A DNA stretch of 44,095 nucleotides from Ralstonia sp. 25mfcol4.1. Lineage in GTDB: Bacteria > Pseudomonadota > Gammaproteobacteria > Burkholderiales > Burkholderiaceae. The DNA lies in NCBI RefSeq assembly GCF_900104095.1, contig NZ_FNJO01000025.1, positions 1-44,095 on the forward strand, written 5' to 3'. This document shows, piece by piece, positions 16,916 to 25,374 of this stretch (positions within the stretch are counted from its first letter, which is position 1; each line of letters opens with the position of its first letter). The position numbers and the translations under genes are program-made. The notes under the pieces were generated by a model, which was not told the DNA's origin, did no database searches, and saw nothing but the letters and a program-made list of their open reading frames with translations.

Positions 16916-19006
16916 ATGAATGCAATCCAACGCCTTGTGGCACCGCGTAGCGTCGCTGTAATCGGTGCATCCGCTGACCCAACGAAGACTGCTGGTCGGC
17001 CGGTCCAGTATCTCCGTAAGCACGGGTTCACCGGCGCCATCTATCCTATTAACCCGAAGGTTGGTGAGATTGATGGTCTGCGGTGCTACCCGGACGTAGC
17101 TTCCCTGCCTGAGGTACCCGACGTCGGTATCGTATTGCTTGGCGCTGAGCGTGCGCATTTGGCCGTTCGCGATCTCGCTGCCAAGGGCGCCGGTGCCGCG
17201 ATTGTGCTGGCAAGCGGGTACACTGAAACCGGCCCCGAGGGCGCACGGCGTCAAGCTGAGCTGATTGAGGCTGCGGGGAATATGCGGCTGCTCGGCCCGA
17301 ACACGATCGGCCTGGTGAACCTGACTGACGGAATTCCGCTGTCTGCTAGCGGTGCGTTGGAGATGGATAAGTTTCCGGCCGGCAGCATCGGTGTTGTTTC
17401 GCAAAGCGGCGGCATCCTCGGCGCTCTTCTGTCACGTGCCGCGGCGCGAGGCATCGGTATGTCCAAGCTTGTTTCGACGAGCAACGAGGTGGATCTCGAC
17501 CTGGCGGACTTTGTCGATTATCTGGCGGACGATGAGGCCACCAAGGTAATCGCGCTTTATGTCGAGAGCATCCGCAACCCGGAAACCTTCCGGCGTGCTG
17601 CACTTAAGGCGGCTCGCGCTGGCAAGCCCGTTGTAGCATTCAAGATTGGTCGTTCGGAGAGCGGCGCGCGTGCCGCCGTATCGCATACTGGTGCGCTCGC
17701 GGGTGCGGACCGAATGTATGAGGCGTTGTTCGACCAAGTGGGCGTCATTCGTGCGCAGTCCTTCGCAGACCTGTTGGATATCCCAGCCGCGCTCTCCACG
17801 GGGCGAAAACTGGCGGGAAAGCGAATCGCAATCCTCACCTCTACAGGCGGTGCTGGTACGCTGGTTTCGGATAGCCTGGGTGTCGCTGGTTTCGAGACTC
17901 CGGCCCCAGATGAAGAGACTGCTGAAAAGCTGCGAGCGCTGCAGAAAGGAGATCATGCCGCGCTGGACCGAAACCCGATTGACGTTACGTTAGCCGGCCT
18001 GCAGCCGGACCTGCTTCGTGCGGCGATTCGCATTCTGCTGGACAGCCCGAGCTACGACGCAGTAACTGTGATTGTTGGATCGTCGAGTCTGGCAATGCCC
18101 GACCTGATGGCGAATGCAATTCGCGATTGCTTGCCGACCAGCGCCAAGCCGGTTATCGCATACGTCAGCCCGCACGCGCCGGAAGTGGCGTCGCTCTTGA
18201 ATCAGTGCGCAGTGCCGGCGTTTTCGGCCCCTGAGGCGTGCACCGTGGCTTTCCAAGCGATGTTGCACTCCAGCTCGTTTAATACCGCAGAGGATCTCGG
18301 AACCGAACCGAAGGCAGCTCCCAACCTTGACAGCTTTGGTTCGGGTTCACTGGATGAGGCTGCCGGCAAAGCACTCTTTGGTGCGTTTGGGGTGCCAGTG
18401 ACGCGAGAGACGGTGGTGAAGAGCCAAGAGGAAGCTCTCGCTGCCGCCAGGCAGTTCGAGGGTGGCGTGGTGCTGAAGATTCTCTCTGGCGAAATCACCC
18501 ATAAGAGCGACGTCGGCGGGGTGGCTGTCAATGTGGACCCAGCTAAAATTGGTGAGCGTCTGATTCAGATGGGCGACCAAGTCGAGAAAGCGGTCGGCAC
18601 GCGCCCGACTCGCTTCCTGGTACAGGAAATGGTGAAGGGCGGCGTTGAGGTTATTCTCGGCATGCACCGGGACCCCCTCGGTACCGGCATTCTCCTTGGC
18701 ATGGGAGGTGTCACCGCCGAACTTTTCGAAGACACGACCCTGCGGCTGCTGCCACGGGGCCGCGGATTGTCGAAGACTGTCGCACTTGAGATGATCCGTT
18801 CGTTGAAGACCGCACCGCTGTTGGAGGGCTATCGGGGTCGGCCGAAGGCGGATGTGGATGCGCTGGCAGATGCCATCGTAGCCTTCTCAGGCATGGTTGC
18901 TTCGCTCGGTGAAAAGTTGGTGGAAGCCGAAATTAACCCCATCTTTGTCCTGCCGCAAGGACGCGGCGTGGTGGCCGGTGATGCAGTCGCAGTCCTCGGT
19001 GCCTGA
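16916..19006 (+). CDS. acyl-CoA synthetase (NDP-forming), fused alpha-beta type
   Basis: A 696-residue ADP-forming acyl-CoA ligase related to succinyl-CoA synthetase. Order: CoA-binding Rossmann domain (about 8-130, SVAVIGASADP), ligase-CoA domain with SQSGG, the phosphorylated His257 in VSHTGALAG, a second flavodoxin-like domain, and a C-terminal ATP-grasp domain (from about 475; VLKILSGEITHKSDVGGV and LLGMGG). The reaction is acid + ATP + CoA to acyl-CoA + ADP + phosphate. The length is normal for the fused form. The start codon is 3 bases after the crotonase stop, and the next gene begins inside its 3' end, showing tight coupling. The acid substrate is unknown. Confidence 0.93.
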   Translation: MNAIQRLVAPRSVAVIGASADPTKTAGRPVQYLRKHGFTGAIYPINPKVGEIDGLRCYPDVASLPEVPDVGIVLLGAERAHLAVRDLAAKGAGAAIVLASGYTETGPEGARRQAELIEAAGNMRLLGPNTIGLVNLTDGIPLSASGALEMDKFPAGSIGVVSQSGGILGALLSRAAARGIGMSKLVSTSNEVDLDLADFVDYLADDEATKVIALYVESIRNPETFRRAALKAARAGKPVVAFKIGRSESGARAAVSHTGALAGADRMYEALFDQVGVIRAQSFADLLDIPAALSTGRKLAGKRIAILTSTGGAGTLVSDSLGVAGFETPAPDEETAEKLRALQKGDHAALDRNPIDVTLAGLQPDLLRAAIRILLDSPSYDAVTVIVGSSSLAMPDLMANAIRDCLPTSAKPVIAYVSPHAPEVASLLNQCAVPAFSAPEACTVAFQAMLHSSSFNTAEDLGTEPKAAPNLDSFGSGSLDEAAGKALFGAFGVPVTRETVVKSQEEALAAARQFEGGVVLKILSGEITHKSDVGGVAVNVDPAKIGERLIQMGDQVEKAVGTRPTRFLVQEMVKGGVEVILGMHRDPLGTGILLGMGGVTAELFEDTTLRLLPRGRGLSKTVALEMIRSLKTAPLLEGYRGRPKADVDALADAIVAFSGMVASLGEKLVEAEINPIFVLPQGRGVVAGDAVAVLGA

Positions 19007-19856
19007 AGTCCTGACGACTTCGGTGGACGGCTGCAAAGTCGCATGGCGGGTCGTCGGCGACGGCCCGCCAGCGATTCTTCTGCATGGCGGTCATGGCTCG
19101 TGGAGACACTGGGCTCGGAATATCGAATCGTTGTCGGGGATACGCCGGCTGCTGATTCCCGATATGCCAGGGTTTGGCGACTCCGACGACTCGCCGGTGG
19201 CTGACATGGCCGGATTTGTCGGCCTTTTGGCGAAATCGATAGACCAACTACCCACCTGTGACGGACGCGTCGACCTGGTGGGTTTCTCGTTTGGTGGATT
19301 TGCTGCAGCTCATCTTGTGCACCATGAGCTGCTGGCGCTTCGGGTTCGAAGCCTCGCGTTGCTTGGTCCTGTCGGACATGGCGGTTCCCGCAGGTTGACG
19401 CGCGATCTAGTCGACTGGAGGCGCGTTGCGGGTGCAGATGCGCTTGCCGAGGCGTTGCGGCATAACCTTGCCACATTCATGTTCGCGGAGTGGACCGAAG
19501 TGGACGACGAGGCGCTAGAAATCCACATGGCGGCATGCCAATCGACCCGATTTCGCAGCAAGGTCATCTCCCGGAAGGGAGGCCTTCAAAAGGCAATCTT
19601 TAGCTTTGAGGGTCCGCTTCTCATGGCCTGGGGGGATGCAGACGTCACAGTCATCCCTACCGATATTCCGGACATCATCCGCGCCTCCCGTCCCCGTTCT
19701 CATACGCAATACCTGAATGGCCACACACGCGTGTGCGTTGTTCCGGCAGCGGGGCACTGGGTTCAGTACGAGGCGAGTCAATCGGTAAATGAACTCCTGC
19801 TGCAGTTTTGGCGGGACACAGAACATAGTCCGGCTGGTGCCGGGCAAGGAGCCTAA
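18981..19856 (+). CDS. alpha/beta hydrolase with intact Ser-His-Asp triad
   Basis: A 291-residue alpha/beta hydrolase. Residues 33-37 give the oxyanion-region motif LLHGG, Ser103 lies in the elbow GFSFG, an acid candidate in WGDADV and the histidine in AAGHWVQYE. The ATG at 18981 is inside the end of the synthetase gene (26-base overlap in another frame); a longer in-frame start at 18897 would overlap further and adds non-conserved sequence. It is related to carbon-carbon bond hydrolases and esterases, but no substrate is indicated. It is one of four alpha/beta-fold proteins in the window and, with the one at 23460, one of two with a normal triad. Confidence 0.88.
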   Translation: MQSQSSVPEVLTTSVDGCKVAWRVVGDGPPAILLHGGHGSWRHWARNIESLSGIRRLLIPDMPGFGDSDDSPVADMAGFVGLLAKSIDQLPTCDGRVDLVGFSFGGFAAAHLVHHELLALRVRSLALLGPVGHGGSRRLTRDLVDWRRVAGADALAEALRHNLATFMFAEWTEVDDEALEIHMAACQSTRFRSKVISRKGGLQKAIFSFEGPLLMAWGDADVTVIPTDIPDIIRASRPRSHTQYLNGHTRVCVVPAAGHWVQYEASQSVNELLLQFWRDTEHSPAGAGQGA

Positions 19857-19858
19857 AC

Positions 19859-21190
19859 GTGTACGCAACAGAAGCCTTCGGCAAGTTCTACTCCATGGTC
19901 CAGTCTGCACCGCTTCCCCCCGAAGCCATCCACCATGCCAAACGCGCACTTGTGGATTGGCATGCCGCGGTTTATCCAGGTATCAGCCACGAGGCCGTTA
20001 GGATCCTTGAGCGCGTCCTTGAAGACGAACTGGGGAAGGGTAGCGCAAAGCTGGCATCTGGTAGGTCCGCGACCGCCAGGGCTGCGGCGTTAATCAACGG
20101 CGCTGCCGCGCATGCCGCTGAGATCGATGACAGTTTCAAGGACGCCATGTATCACCCTGGCGCACCTACGATTGCCGCGGCTATCGCTGCTGCCCAAGAC
20201 GTAGGCGCCACTGGAGATACGCTGCTTAAGGGGATTGTCGTCGGTTACGAGATCTCCACTCGAATTGGCGTAGCTCTTGGTCGAGGTCACTACAAATACT
20301 GGCACAACACAGCGACTGTCGGAGTATTTGGTGCCGCGTCCGCAGCCGCCTTCATTTACGGTGCCACTCCGGCCCAACTGGCTCACGCGCTAGCGACGGC
20401 CGCGACATTCTCAGCAGGCCTGCAACAAGCATTCCGGATGGACTCCATGTCGAAGCCGCTGCATGTGGGGCGCGCTGCAGAGGGTGGCCTGCTGGCGGCC
20501 AAAGCAGCGGCTGCAGACGCGACAGGTTCGCTGGATGTCCTAGATGGTGATGCTGGACTCGGTAAGGCTATGTCCGATGGGGCAAACTGGGGCTCGGTGG
20601 CGGCGACGCTCGGCAGTGACTTCCATATCTGCCGATTGACTTTTAAGAACCACATTGGTTGCGGCCACACGTTCGCGGCTATTGATGGTGCCCTAGCGTT
20701 GAAGGCCGTGCTCGGCATCGATTCCAGCAAAATCAAACGCATCCAAGTAGCGACATACCGGCCTGCGCTCGATATCGCCTGCAATCTAAATCCGAAGTCC
20801 GAGAACGAGGCGAAGTTCAGCCTGAAGTACATCGTCGCGACGGCTTTGGCATTTGGCAGTGTGCGGCTTGCGGCGTACACGCCAGAAAGGATTGCTGACG
20901 CCGAAACTCGCCGATTGATGGACTGCATGACCATTGAGGTGGATCCGGAAATTGACGCGGCGTTTCCTGGGAAGCGCGCTGCGAACATCCGCATTGAGAC
21001 GGTCGACGGCCAACTTGCGGAACACTTCCAGCCAAATCGTAAGGGCGACCCTGAGGAGCCTCTCACTGACGCAGACCTTGACGCGAAGCTGCTCGAACTT
21101 GCTTCTCCTGTTTTGGGGCAGTCCGTGGCAGAGAAGCTTGCTTCAACACTTTGGAGTATGGACCGTTCGAAAGCAGTGGAATTCGCATAG
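19859..21190 (+). CDS. MmgE/PrpD-family protein 2
   Basis: A 443-residue member of the MmgE/PrpD family. The start is GTG, with AAGGAG 7-8 bases upstream and only 2 bases after the hydrolase stop. The family active-site motif reads NGAAAHAAEIDDSFKDAMYHPG, the more typical HPG form compared with HLG in protein 1. The later FKNHIGCGHTFAAIDG and LKYIVATALAFG are typical too. Together with Bug 6 immediately downstream it repeats the Bug plus MmgE/PrpD pairing seen at 6025-8413. Dehydration, decarboxylation or epimerisation of a dicarboxylate is possible. Confidence 0.9.
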   Translation: MYATEAFGKFYSMVQSAPLPPEAIHHAKRALVDWHAAVYPGISHEAVRILERVLEDELGKGSAKLASGRSATARAAALINGAAAHAAEIDDSFKDAMYHPGAPTIAAAIAAAQDVGATGDTLLKGIVVGYEISTRIGVALGRGHYKYWHNTATVGVFGAASAAAFIYGATPAQLAHALATAATFSAGLQQAFRMDSMSKPLHVGRAAEGGLLAAKAAAADATGSLDVLDGDAGLGKAMSDGANWGSVAATLGSDFHICRLTFKNHIGCGHTFAAIDGALALKAVLGIDSSKIKRIQVATYRPALDIACNLNPKSENEAKFSLKYIVATALAFGSVRLAAYTPERIADAETRRLMDCMTIEVDPEIDAAFPGKRAANIRIETVDGQLAEHFQPNRKGDPEEPLTDADLDAKLLELASPVLGQSVAEKLASTLWSMDRSKAVEFA

Positions 21191-21224
21191 TAACGAAATA
21201 GAACAGAGACAAGGAGGAGACGAT

Positions 21225-22190
21225 ATGCGTAGAAATATCTTGAGGCTGGCCTGCGCCTACATAGCGGTCTCGGCGCTGCCCGTTCTGGCAGCAGCGTATC
21301 CGGAGCGGCCCGTTCGGATTATTGTTCCGTTTCCTGCAGGGGGAGGAACGGATGCCATTGCAAGATCGCTCGGAGAAGAGCTCTCGCGCCGCCTCGGTAA
21401 GCCATTCATCGTCGAGAACAAGCCAGGCGCGGCGTCCATCATGGGCTCGGACCAAGTGAGTAAGAGTCCGGCTGATGGGTACACGCTGCTCTTGACCACT
21501 AGCGCGTTCGCGATTGTGGCAAGTGTCGGTCCCAAGCTGCCATATGATGGTACGCGTGCGTTCGAGCCGATCGCGTTGCTAGGACGAGCACCTAACGTTG
21601 TGCTTGTCCGAAAGGACAGTCGGTTGAAATCCATGGAGGACCTATTGCAGGTCGCCAAGGCTTCGCCCGGCAAGCTGACATATGGCTCAGCTGGCAACGG
21701 AAGTTCAGTTCATCTGGCTGCCGAGTACCTGCAGGCGATGTCTGGCATCAGGCTGATACACGTACCGTACAAAGGATCCGCACCTCAGTTTTCCGACCTT
21801 CTCGCAGGCCATATCGACGCAGCATTTGCCACTATGGCAAGCTCTGCCGGCCTCATCCGAGATGGCCGCGTACGCGCGCTCGCTGTGACTTCTGCGGAAC
21901 GTTCGCCCACGTTTCCAGAGGTACCGACCATCAGCGAAGTGGGCGTGAAGGGCTATAGCGCTGACGTCTGGTACGGCGTCTTTGCTCCGAAGGGAACGTC
22001 GCCAGCTATCGTCCAGGTTCTCTATCAAGCCATTGAGAGTGCTTCGGCGAGCGGCCCCTATCGCGAGCGTCTTGCGCGGGAGGGAGTGACTGGAAGAGTA
22101 GGTGCGCCGCAAGATTTGACGATCACGGTCGACCAGGAAGTCGCGCGATGGAAGAGCGTCGCGAAGGAACGAAACATTCAGTTTGACTAG
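21225..22190 (+). CDS. Bug/TctC-family periplasmic solute-binding protein (Bug 6)
   Basis: A 321-residue receptor. The ATG at 21225 is preceded by a strong AAGGAGGA and starts a signal peptide ending VLAAAY; longer in-frame starts overlap the MmgE/PrpD gene. It continues YPERPVRIIVPFPAGG with loop AGGGTDAIAR, VENKPGAAS and PADGYTLLLT. PTISEVGVKGYS is near the C-terminus. Close in features to Bug 5 of the same operon. The next gene, an IclR regulator, starts about 20 bases after the stop. Confidence 0.93.
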   Translation: MRRNILRLACAYIAVSALPVLAAAYPERPVRIIVPFPAGGGTDAIARSLGEELSRRLGKPFIVENKPGAASIMGSDQVSKSPADGYTLLLTTSAFAIVASVGPKLPYDGTRAFEPIALLGRAPNVVLVRKDSRLKSMEDLLQVAKASPGKLTYGSAGNGSSVHLAAEYLQAMSGIRLIHVPYKGSAPQFSDLLAGHIDAAFATMASSAGLIRDGRVRALAVTSAERSPTFPEVPTISEVGVKGYSADVWYGVFAPKGTSPAIVQVLYQAIESASASGPYRERLAREGVTGRVGAPQDLTITVDQEVARWKSVAKERNIQFD

Positions 22191-22212
22191 CCACATCGGC
22201 CGGCGGATCACC

Positions 22213-23016
22213 ATGACGAACACCATTGCAAATCCAGACCGTGTGAAACCGGGAAAGGGAATGGCTACGCCAAACCGGTCGCTTGAACGGGGGATATCAG
22301 TCTTGCGGGCATTTCGGGCAGGTTCGTCGATGCTCGGCAATAGCGAGATTTCTGATAGAACTGGACTCTCGCGGTCGACGGTGAGCCGCCTTACGCAGTC
22401 ATTGGTCGAGAGCGGAATGCTCGAGTATGTTCCTCAATTCCGCGCTTACAGGCTCGGAGTTCCAGTCCTCAGCATGGCGCACGCGATGTGCGATGGCTCT
22501 ACTGTTTTAAGAGTGGCGACTCCCCTCATGACAGAGGTGGCGACGCGCCACAAGTTAAACGTCGGCCTAGCGGTGGCCGATGATGACGACATGGTGTACC
22601 TGGAGTCATTTCGCTACAGCAGGCGCCAATCGCTTCGTACTATCGTCAGTGGCTTGCGTATTCCTATAGCGCTGACCTCCCTCGGCCGGGCCTACCTAGC
22701 GACACTGTCTGAGACCAACTTTGACATTACGATGCGAGAGATGGCCAGTCGCAATCCAGGGCGAGCGTGGCTGTCTATTCGGAAAGAGATCGAGCTGGCG
22801 GTTCAGTCAGTGCGACAGAACGGCTACTGTGTAGCGTCGTGGCAGCCGCAGGTGGTGGCAGTTGCGACGCCTATGCAGATCGAGGGCTATGGCACCTACG
22901 TCCTCAATGTCAGCATCTCGACTCAGCAGACGGTTGAAGAGGTCGAGGCCACGCTCGCCAAACCTTTGCTGTCCTTAGCGGCCTCGATTCTAGCGGCGAT
23001 CAGTCGTATTGAGTGA
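22213..23016 (+). CDS. IclR-family transcriptional regulator
   Basis: A 267-residue regulator with an N-terminal winged helix-turn-helix (SLERGISVLRAF...SEISDRTGLSRSTVSRLTQSLVESGML, about residues 25-80) and the C-terminal IclR effector domain (TPLMTEVATRHKLNVGLAV, SLGRAYLA and NGYCVASWQP). The ATG at 22213 is chosen; a TTG at 22183 overlaps Bug 6. It is the last gene of the 15093-23016 operon, and the dyad at 14959-14979 is its most likely target. IclR proteins of aromatic pathways respond to pathway acids; the effector here is unknown. Confidence 0.92.
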   Translation: MTNTIANPDRVKPGKGMATPNRSLERGISVLRAFRAGSSMLGNSEISDRTGLSRSTVSRLTQSLVESGMLEYVPQFRAYRLGVPVLSMAHAMCDGSTVLRVATPLMTEVATRHKLNVGLAVADDDDMVYLESFRYSRRQSLRTIVSGLRIPIALTSLGRAYLATLSETNFDITMREMASRNPGRAWLSIRKEIELAVQSVRQNGYCVASWQPQVVAVATPMQIEGYGTYVLNVSISTQQTVEEVEATLAKPLLSLAASILAAISRIE

Positions 23017-23459
23017 ATGCTACAAGGTGCCGCACGTTCGGCCACAGTCTGCGTTGTTCGTTACACGTCTTGGCGGGAGGCCGTATGCGTCAGGTGATAC
23101 GGCCGGGGGTCCGCAAATCTTGATGCCCGGCGGTAGGCGGCGCACCTTCCCCCCGGCGAACCGCAAACGAGGGTTTCCACTGATGTTGTTTCGCCTTTGC
23201 TCGCTGGGCGGCGACAGCGGTACAGCGTAAACCCTGAATCTGACGCTTTCCGCGTGTCCCTTGGTCCTCCAGAGCCTGGCTCCTATGCAATTGACGTATA
23301 GCGGCTATGGTTTCCGTCCTCCTTATTCGAAAGCGTTGCCTCCAGTAGAGTGACTGAAACAGAGCGAACGTTACTTCCCTACCAGATGCCCCGTCATATG
23401 GCTCAGTCGTGGTGCGGCAAGTTACCTTCGTGGTGCAAGAAGTCCTCTTGGGGTGCGAT
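23017..23459 (+). other. 443-base gene-free gap with a hairpin
   Basis: No convincing gene was found between the IclR stop and the next hydrolase. An 8-bp perfect hairpin (GGCCGTAT at 23079-23086, ATACGGCC at 23097-23104) lies early in it but has no T tract. A promoter for the 23460-28519 genes would be expected here; I see no clear -35/-10 pair. Codon-like structure is absent on both strands. Confidence 0.5.
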
Positions 23460-24341
23460 ATGTCTATGGGTGTGGAGCCGATCTGGGTCGACGTAAACGG
23501 GATTGCAACTAGGTACTTTGCAAAGGGCGAGGGCGAGCCCATGCTGCTGATTACCGGTGGTCATTTCGGGAATCCAACAGCTACCTCGGTCGTGCAGACC
23601 TGGGACCGGAACTTCGAGATTCTGTCGAGCGCGTTCCACGTGGTGGCCGTGGAGAAGCTCGGCCAAGGTTACACGGCTAATCCGCTTCAGGATGACTTTA
23701 CGATGCAAGCGGTGGTTGACCACCTGATTGCGTTCTTGGACAAGCTTGGGCTGAAGAACGTACATCTCGTTGGTCAGTCAGCTGGTGCACTCCCCGTCGT
23801 GGCTATTGCCAAGAGTCGACCAGACCTTGTTCGAACTTGCACTCTCATTAATAGCAGCACGCTCTCGCCAGGTGTGGGGATGACAGACGTCAACCTCGCG
23901 GGATGCCCGCATCCACCCTATACACGTGAGAGCCAGCGATGGGTGATGGAGAGATCGGCATTTTCCGCTGCATCCGTCACACCGGAGTACGTTGAGGCGG
24001 GGTTTGATGTCTTGAACCTTCCGAAGTACAAGGAGGGCGTCCGCATCATGCAGAGCGGTGTCAAAGACAGCATCTTTCTGCCACGCTTGGCGCAACTCAA
24101 GCGCGAGGTTCTGCAATGGTTGACTGCAGGTGGGCTTTCGCGACCGACCCAGGTCATCTGGGGCGCGAATGACCGGACTGCGTCTGTTAGTCGTGGATTG
24201 GAGCTCTTCCGAATCATTGCTGCCAACGAGCGGCGTACCTACATGTCCGTCATCAATGAGGCGGGTCATCATCCGTTTCGCGAACACCCCGAACACTTCA
24301 ATGATCTATTGATGCGATTCGCAAAAGGAATCGCGCTCTAG
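23460..24341 (+). CDS. alpha/beta hydrolase, intact triad (paralog A)
   Basis: A 293-residue alpha/beta hydrolase similar in layout to meta-cleavage-product hydrolases. Ser107 is in GQSAG, Asp238 in WGANDRT and His270 in NEAGHHPF. The cap region holds LAGCP...RESQRWVMER, shared with the next gene. The ATG at 23460 is used; a longer GTG start at 23409 and a downstream ATG at 23466 are also possible, none with a good ribosome site. The stop overlaps the longest in-frame start of the next gene. The HGG motif after the first strand is ITGG here. It precedes the transporter genes, so a hydrolytic first step on an imported acid or ester is plausible. Confidence 0.88.
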   Translation: MSMGVEPIWVDVNGIATRYFAKGEGEPMLLITGGHFGNPTATSVVQTWDRNFEILSSAFHVVAVEKLGQGYTANPLQDDFTMQAVVDHLIAFLDKLGLKNVHLVGQSAGALPVVAIAKSRPDLVRTCTLINSSTLSPGVGMTDVNLAGCPHPPYTRESQRWVMERSAFSAASVTPEYVEAGFDVLNLPKYKEGVRIMQSGVKDSIFLPRLAQLKREVLQWLTAGGLSRPTQVIWGANDRTASVSRGLELFRIIAANERRTYMSVINEAGHHPFREHPEHFNDLLMRFAKGIAL

Positions 24342-24427
24342 TGGGATATGGGCGGGGTGCCGACGACTCCTGCTTGAGTCCCCCAGTGCGCCGCGGCAAT
24401 CGAGTAGTTCTTTGCAGACTTCAATTG

Positions 24428-25336
24428 GTGAGTGTCTTGGAAACTTGCAATGTTGATCTAGACGGGATTTCAACCCGGTACCTCACAGCGGGGGCAGGGG
24501 GCGAGACAATCGTCCTCCTCCACGGAGGAACGCCCGATGGCCTCTTTCGGCAAAGTGCAATGGTATGGGAGCGAAATCTTGCTGCTTTGGGGGAGAGCTT
24601 TCGTGTATTTGCACCAGATCTGCTCGGAATGGGACACACGTCCGGCACCCGTGAGCGGGTGACGACTGTGGAGCAGATGTCAGAGCACGCTCGTAAGTTC
24701 GTCGAGACGGTATGCCTAGGATCCGTTCATCTCGTCGGTCACGATGAAGGCGGGCTCATCGCGTTGAGTCTTGCATTCGCGCTGCCGACGCGTGTCTCCT
24801 CTGTGACTGTTGTCGGGTCACGGGCAGCCCCGACTGGTGACGGAATCTCGAGTCTCGTCCTCGCCGGATGTCCGAGTCCAAGTTCGAATCGCGAGGGGCA
24901 AGGATGGCTAATGGAACGGATGTCTTTCTCCGAGACGCATATTGGCGAAGGGAACTTCCTTGAGGAAGCGGTTTCGGCTGGAGAGCTCCGGGCCGCGAGG
25001 GTCGACGCCGCGGTCGCGATGCGGGGTTCGATATCGCGGGCGAAATCTGCCTGTTTCGCAAAATTCAGAGATGTCGGTTTCCCGGCGCCGATACAACTCA
25101 TCTGGGGCCTTCAGGATCAGATTGTTCCAATCGAACACGCATTCGCGTTGTATGGACTCCTTCTGGAGAAGCAGCCGTCTGCGCATCTGCGCGTCATAAA
25201 TCGTGCTGGGAATCTGGTCTTCCGAGAGCGCGCGGCAGAATTCAACGAGCTGATTCGCTCGTTTGTCAGCGTCGAAGCTTCGTTAAGTCGTCGGCGCCTC
25301 GCCCGCGCAGGCTGGCAGACAGTAGCACCAACGTAA
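24428..25336 (+). CDS. alpha/beta-hydrolase-fold protein with degenerate triad (paralog B)
   Basis: A 302-residue paralog of the preceding hydrolase; both share VDxxGIxTRY, HLVG and the cap signature LAGCPxP...REgQ.W.MER..FS. The elbow reads GHDEG, with Asp106 where paralog A has Ser107. Asp230 (WGLQDQ) is kept, but the catalytic histidine is replaced by Asn262 (INRAGNLVF). An Asp nucleophile occurs in epoxide hydrolases and dehalogenases, but those need the histidine, so this is probably inactive or altered in function. The GTG at 24428 aligns with paralog A's start; a GTG at 24341 overlapping its stop is the alternative. The frame is intact, so it is not an obvious pseudogene. Confidence 0.8.
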   Translation: MSVLETCNVDLDGISTRYLTAGAGGETIVLLHGGTPDGLFRQSAMVWERNLAALGESFRVFAPDLLGMGHTSGTRERVTTVEQMSEHARKFVETVCLGSVHLVGHDEGGLIALSLAFALPTRVSSVTVVGSRAAPTGDGISSLVLAGCPSPSSNREGQGWLMERMSFSETHIGEGNFLEEAVSAGELRAARVDAAVAMRGSISRAKSACFAKFRDVGFPAPIQLIWGLQDQIVPIEHAFALYGLLLEKQPSAHLRVINRAGNLVFRERAAEFNELIRSFVSVEASLSRRRLARAGWQTVAPT

Positions 25337-25374
25337 CGGCTAGCCCGGCTCGTCAATCATTCAGGAGAGATGGC

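Noticed and set aside
23079..23104. Hairpin GGCCGTAT...ATACGGCC as terminator of the IclR gene
   Set aside because: Perfect 8-bp stem but no T tract; followed by G-rich sequence. Recorded only within the gap description.
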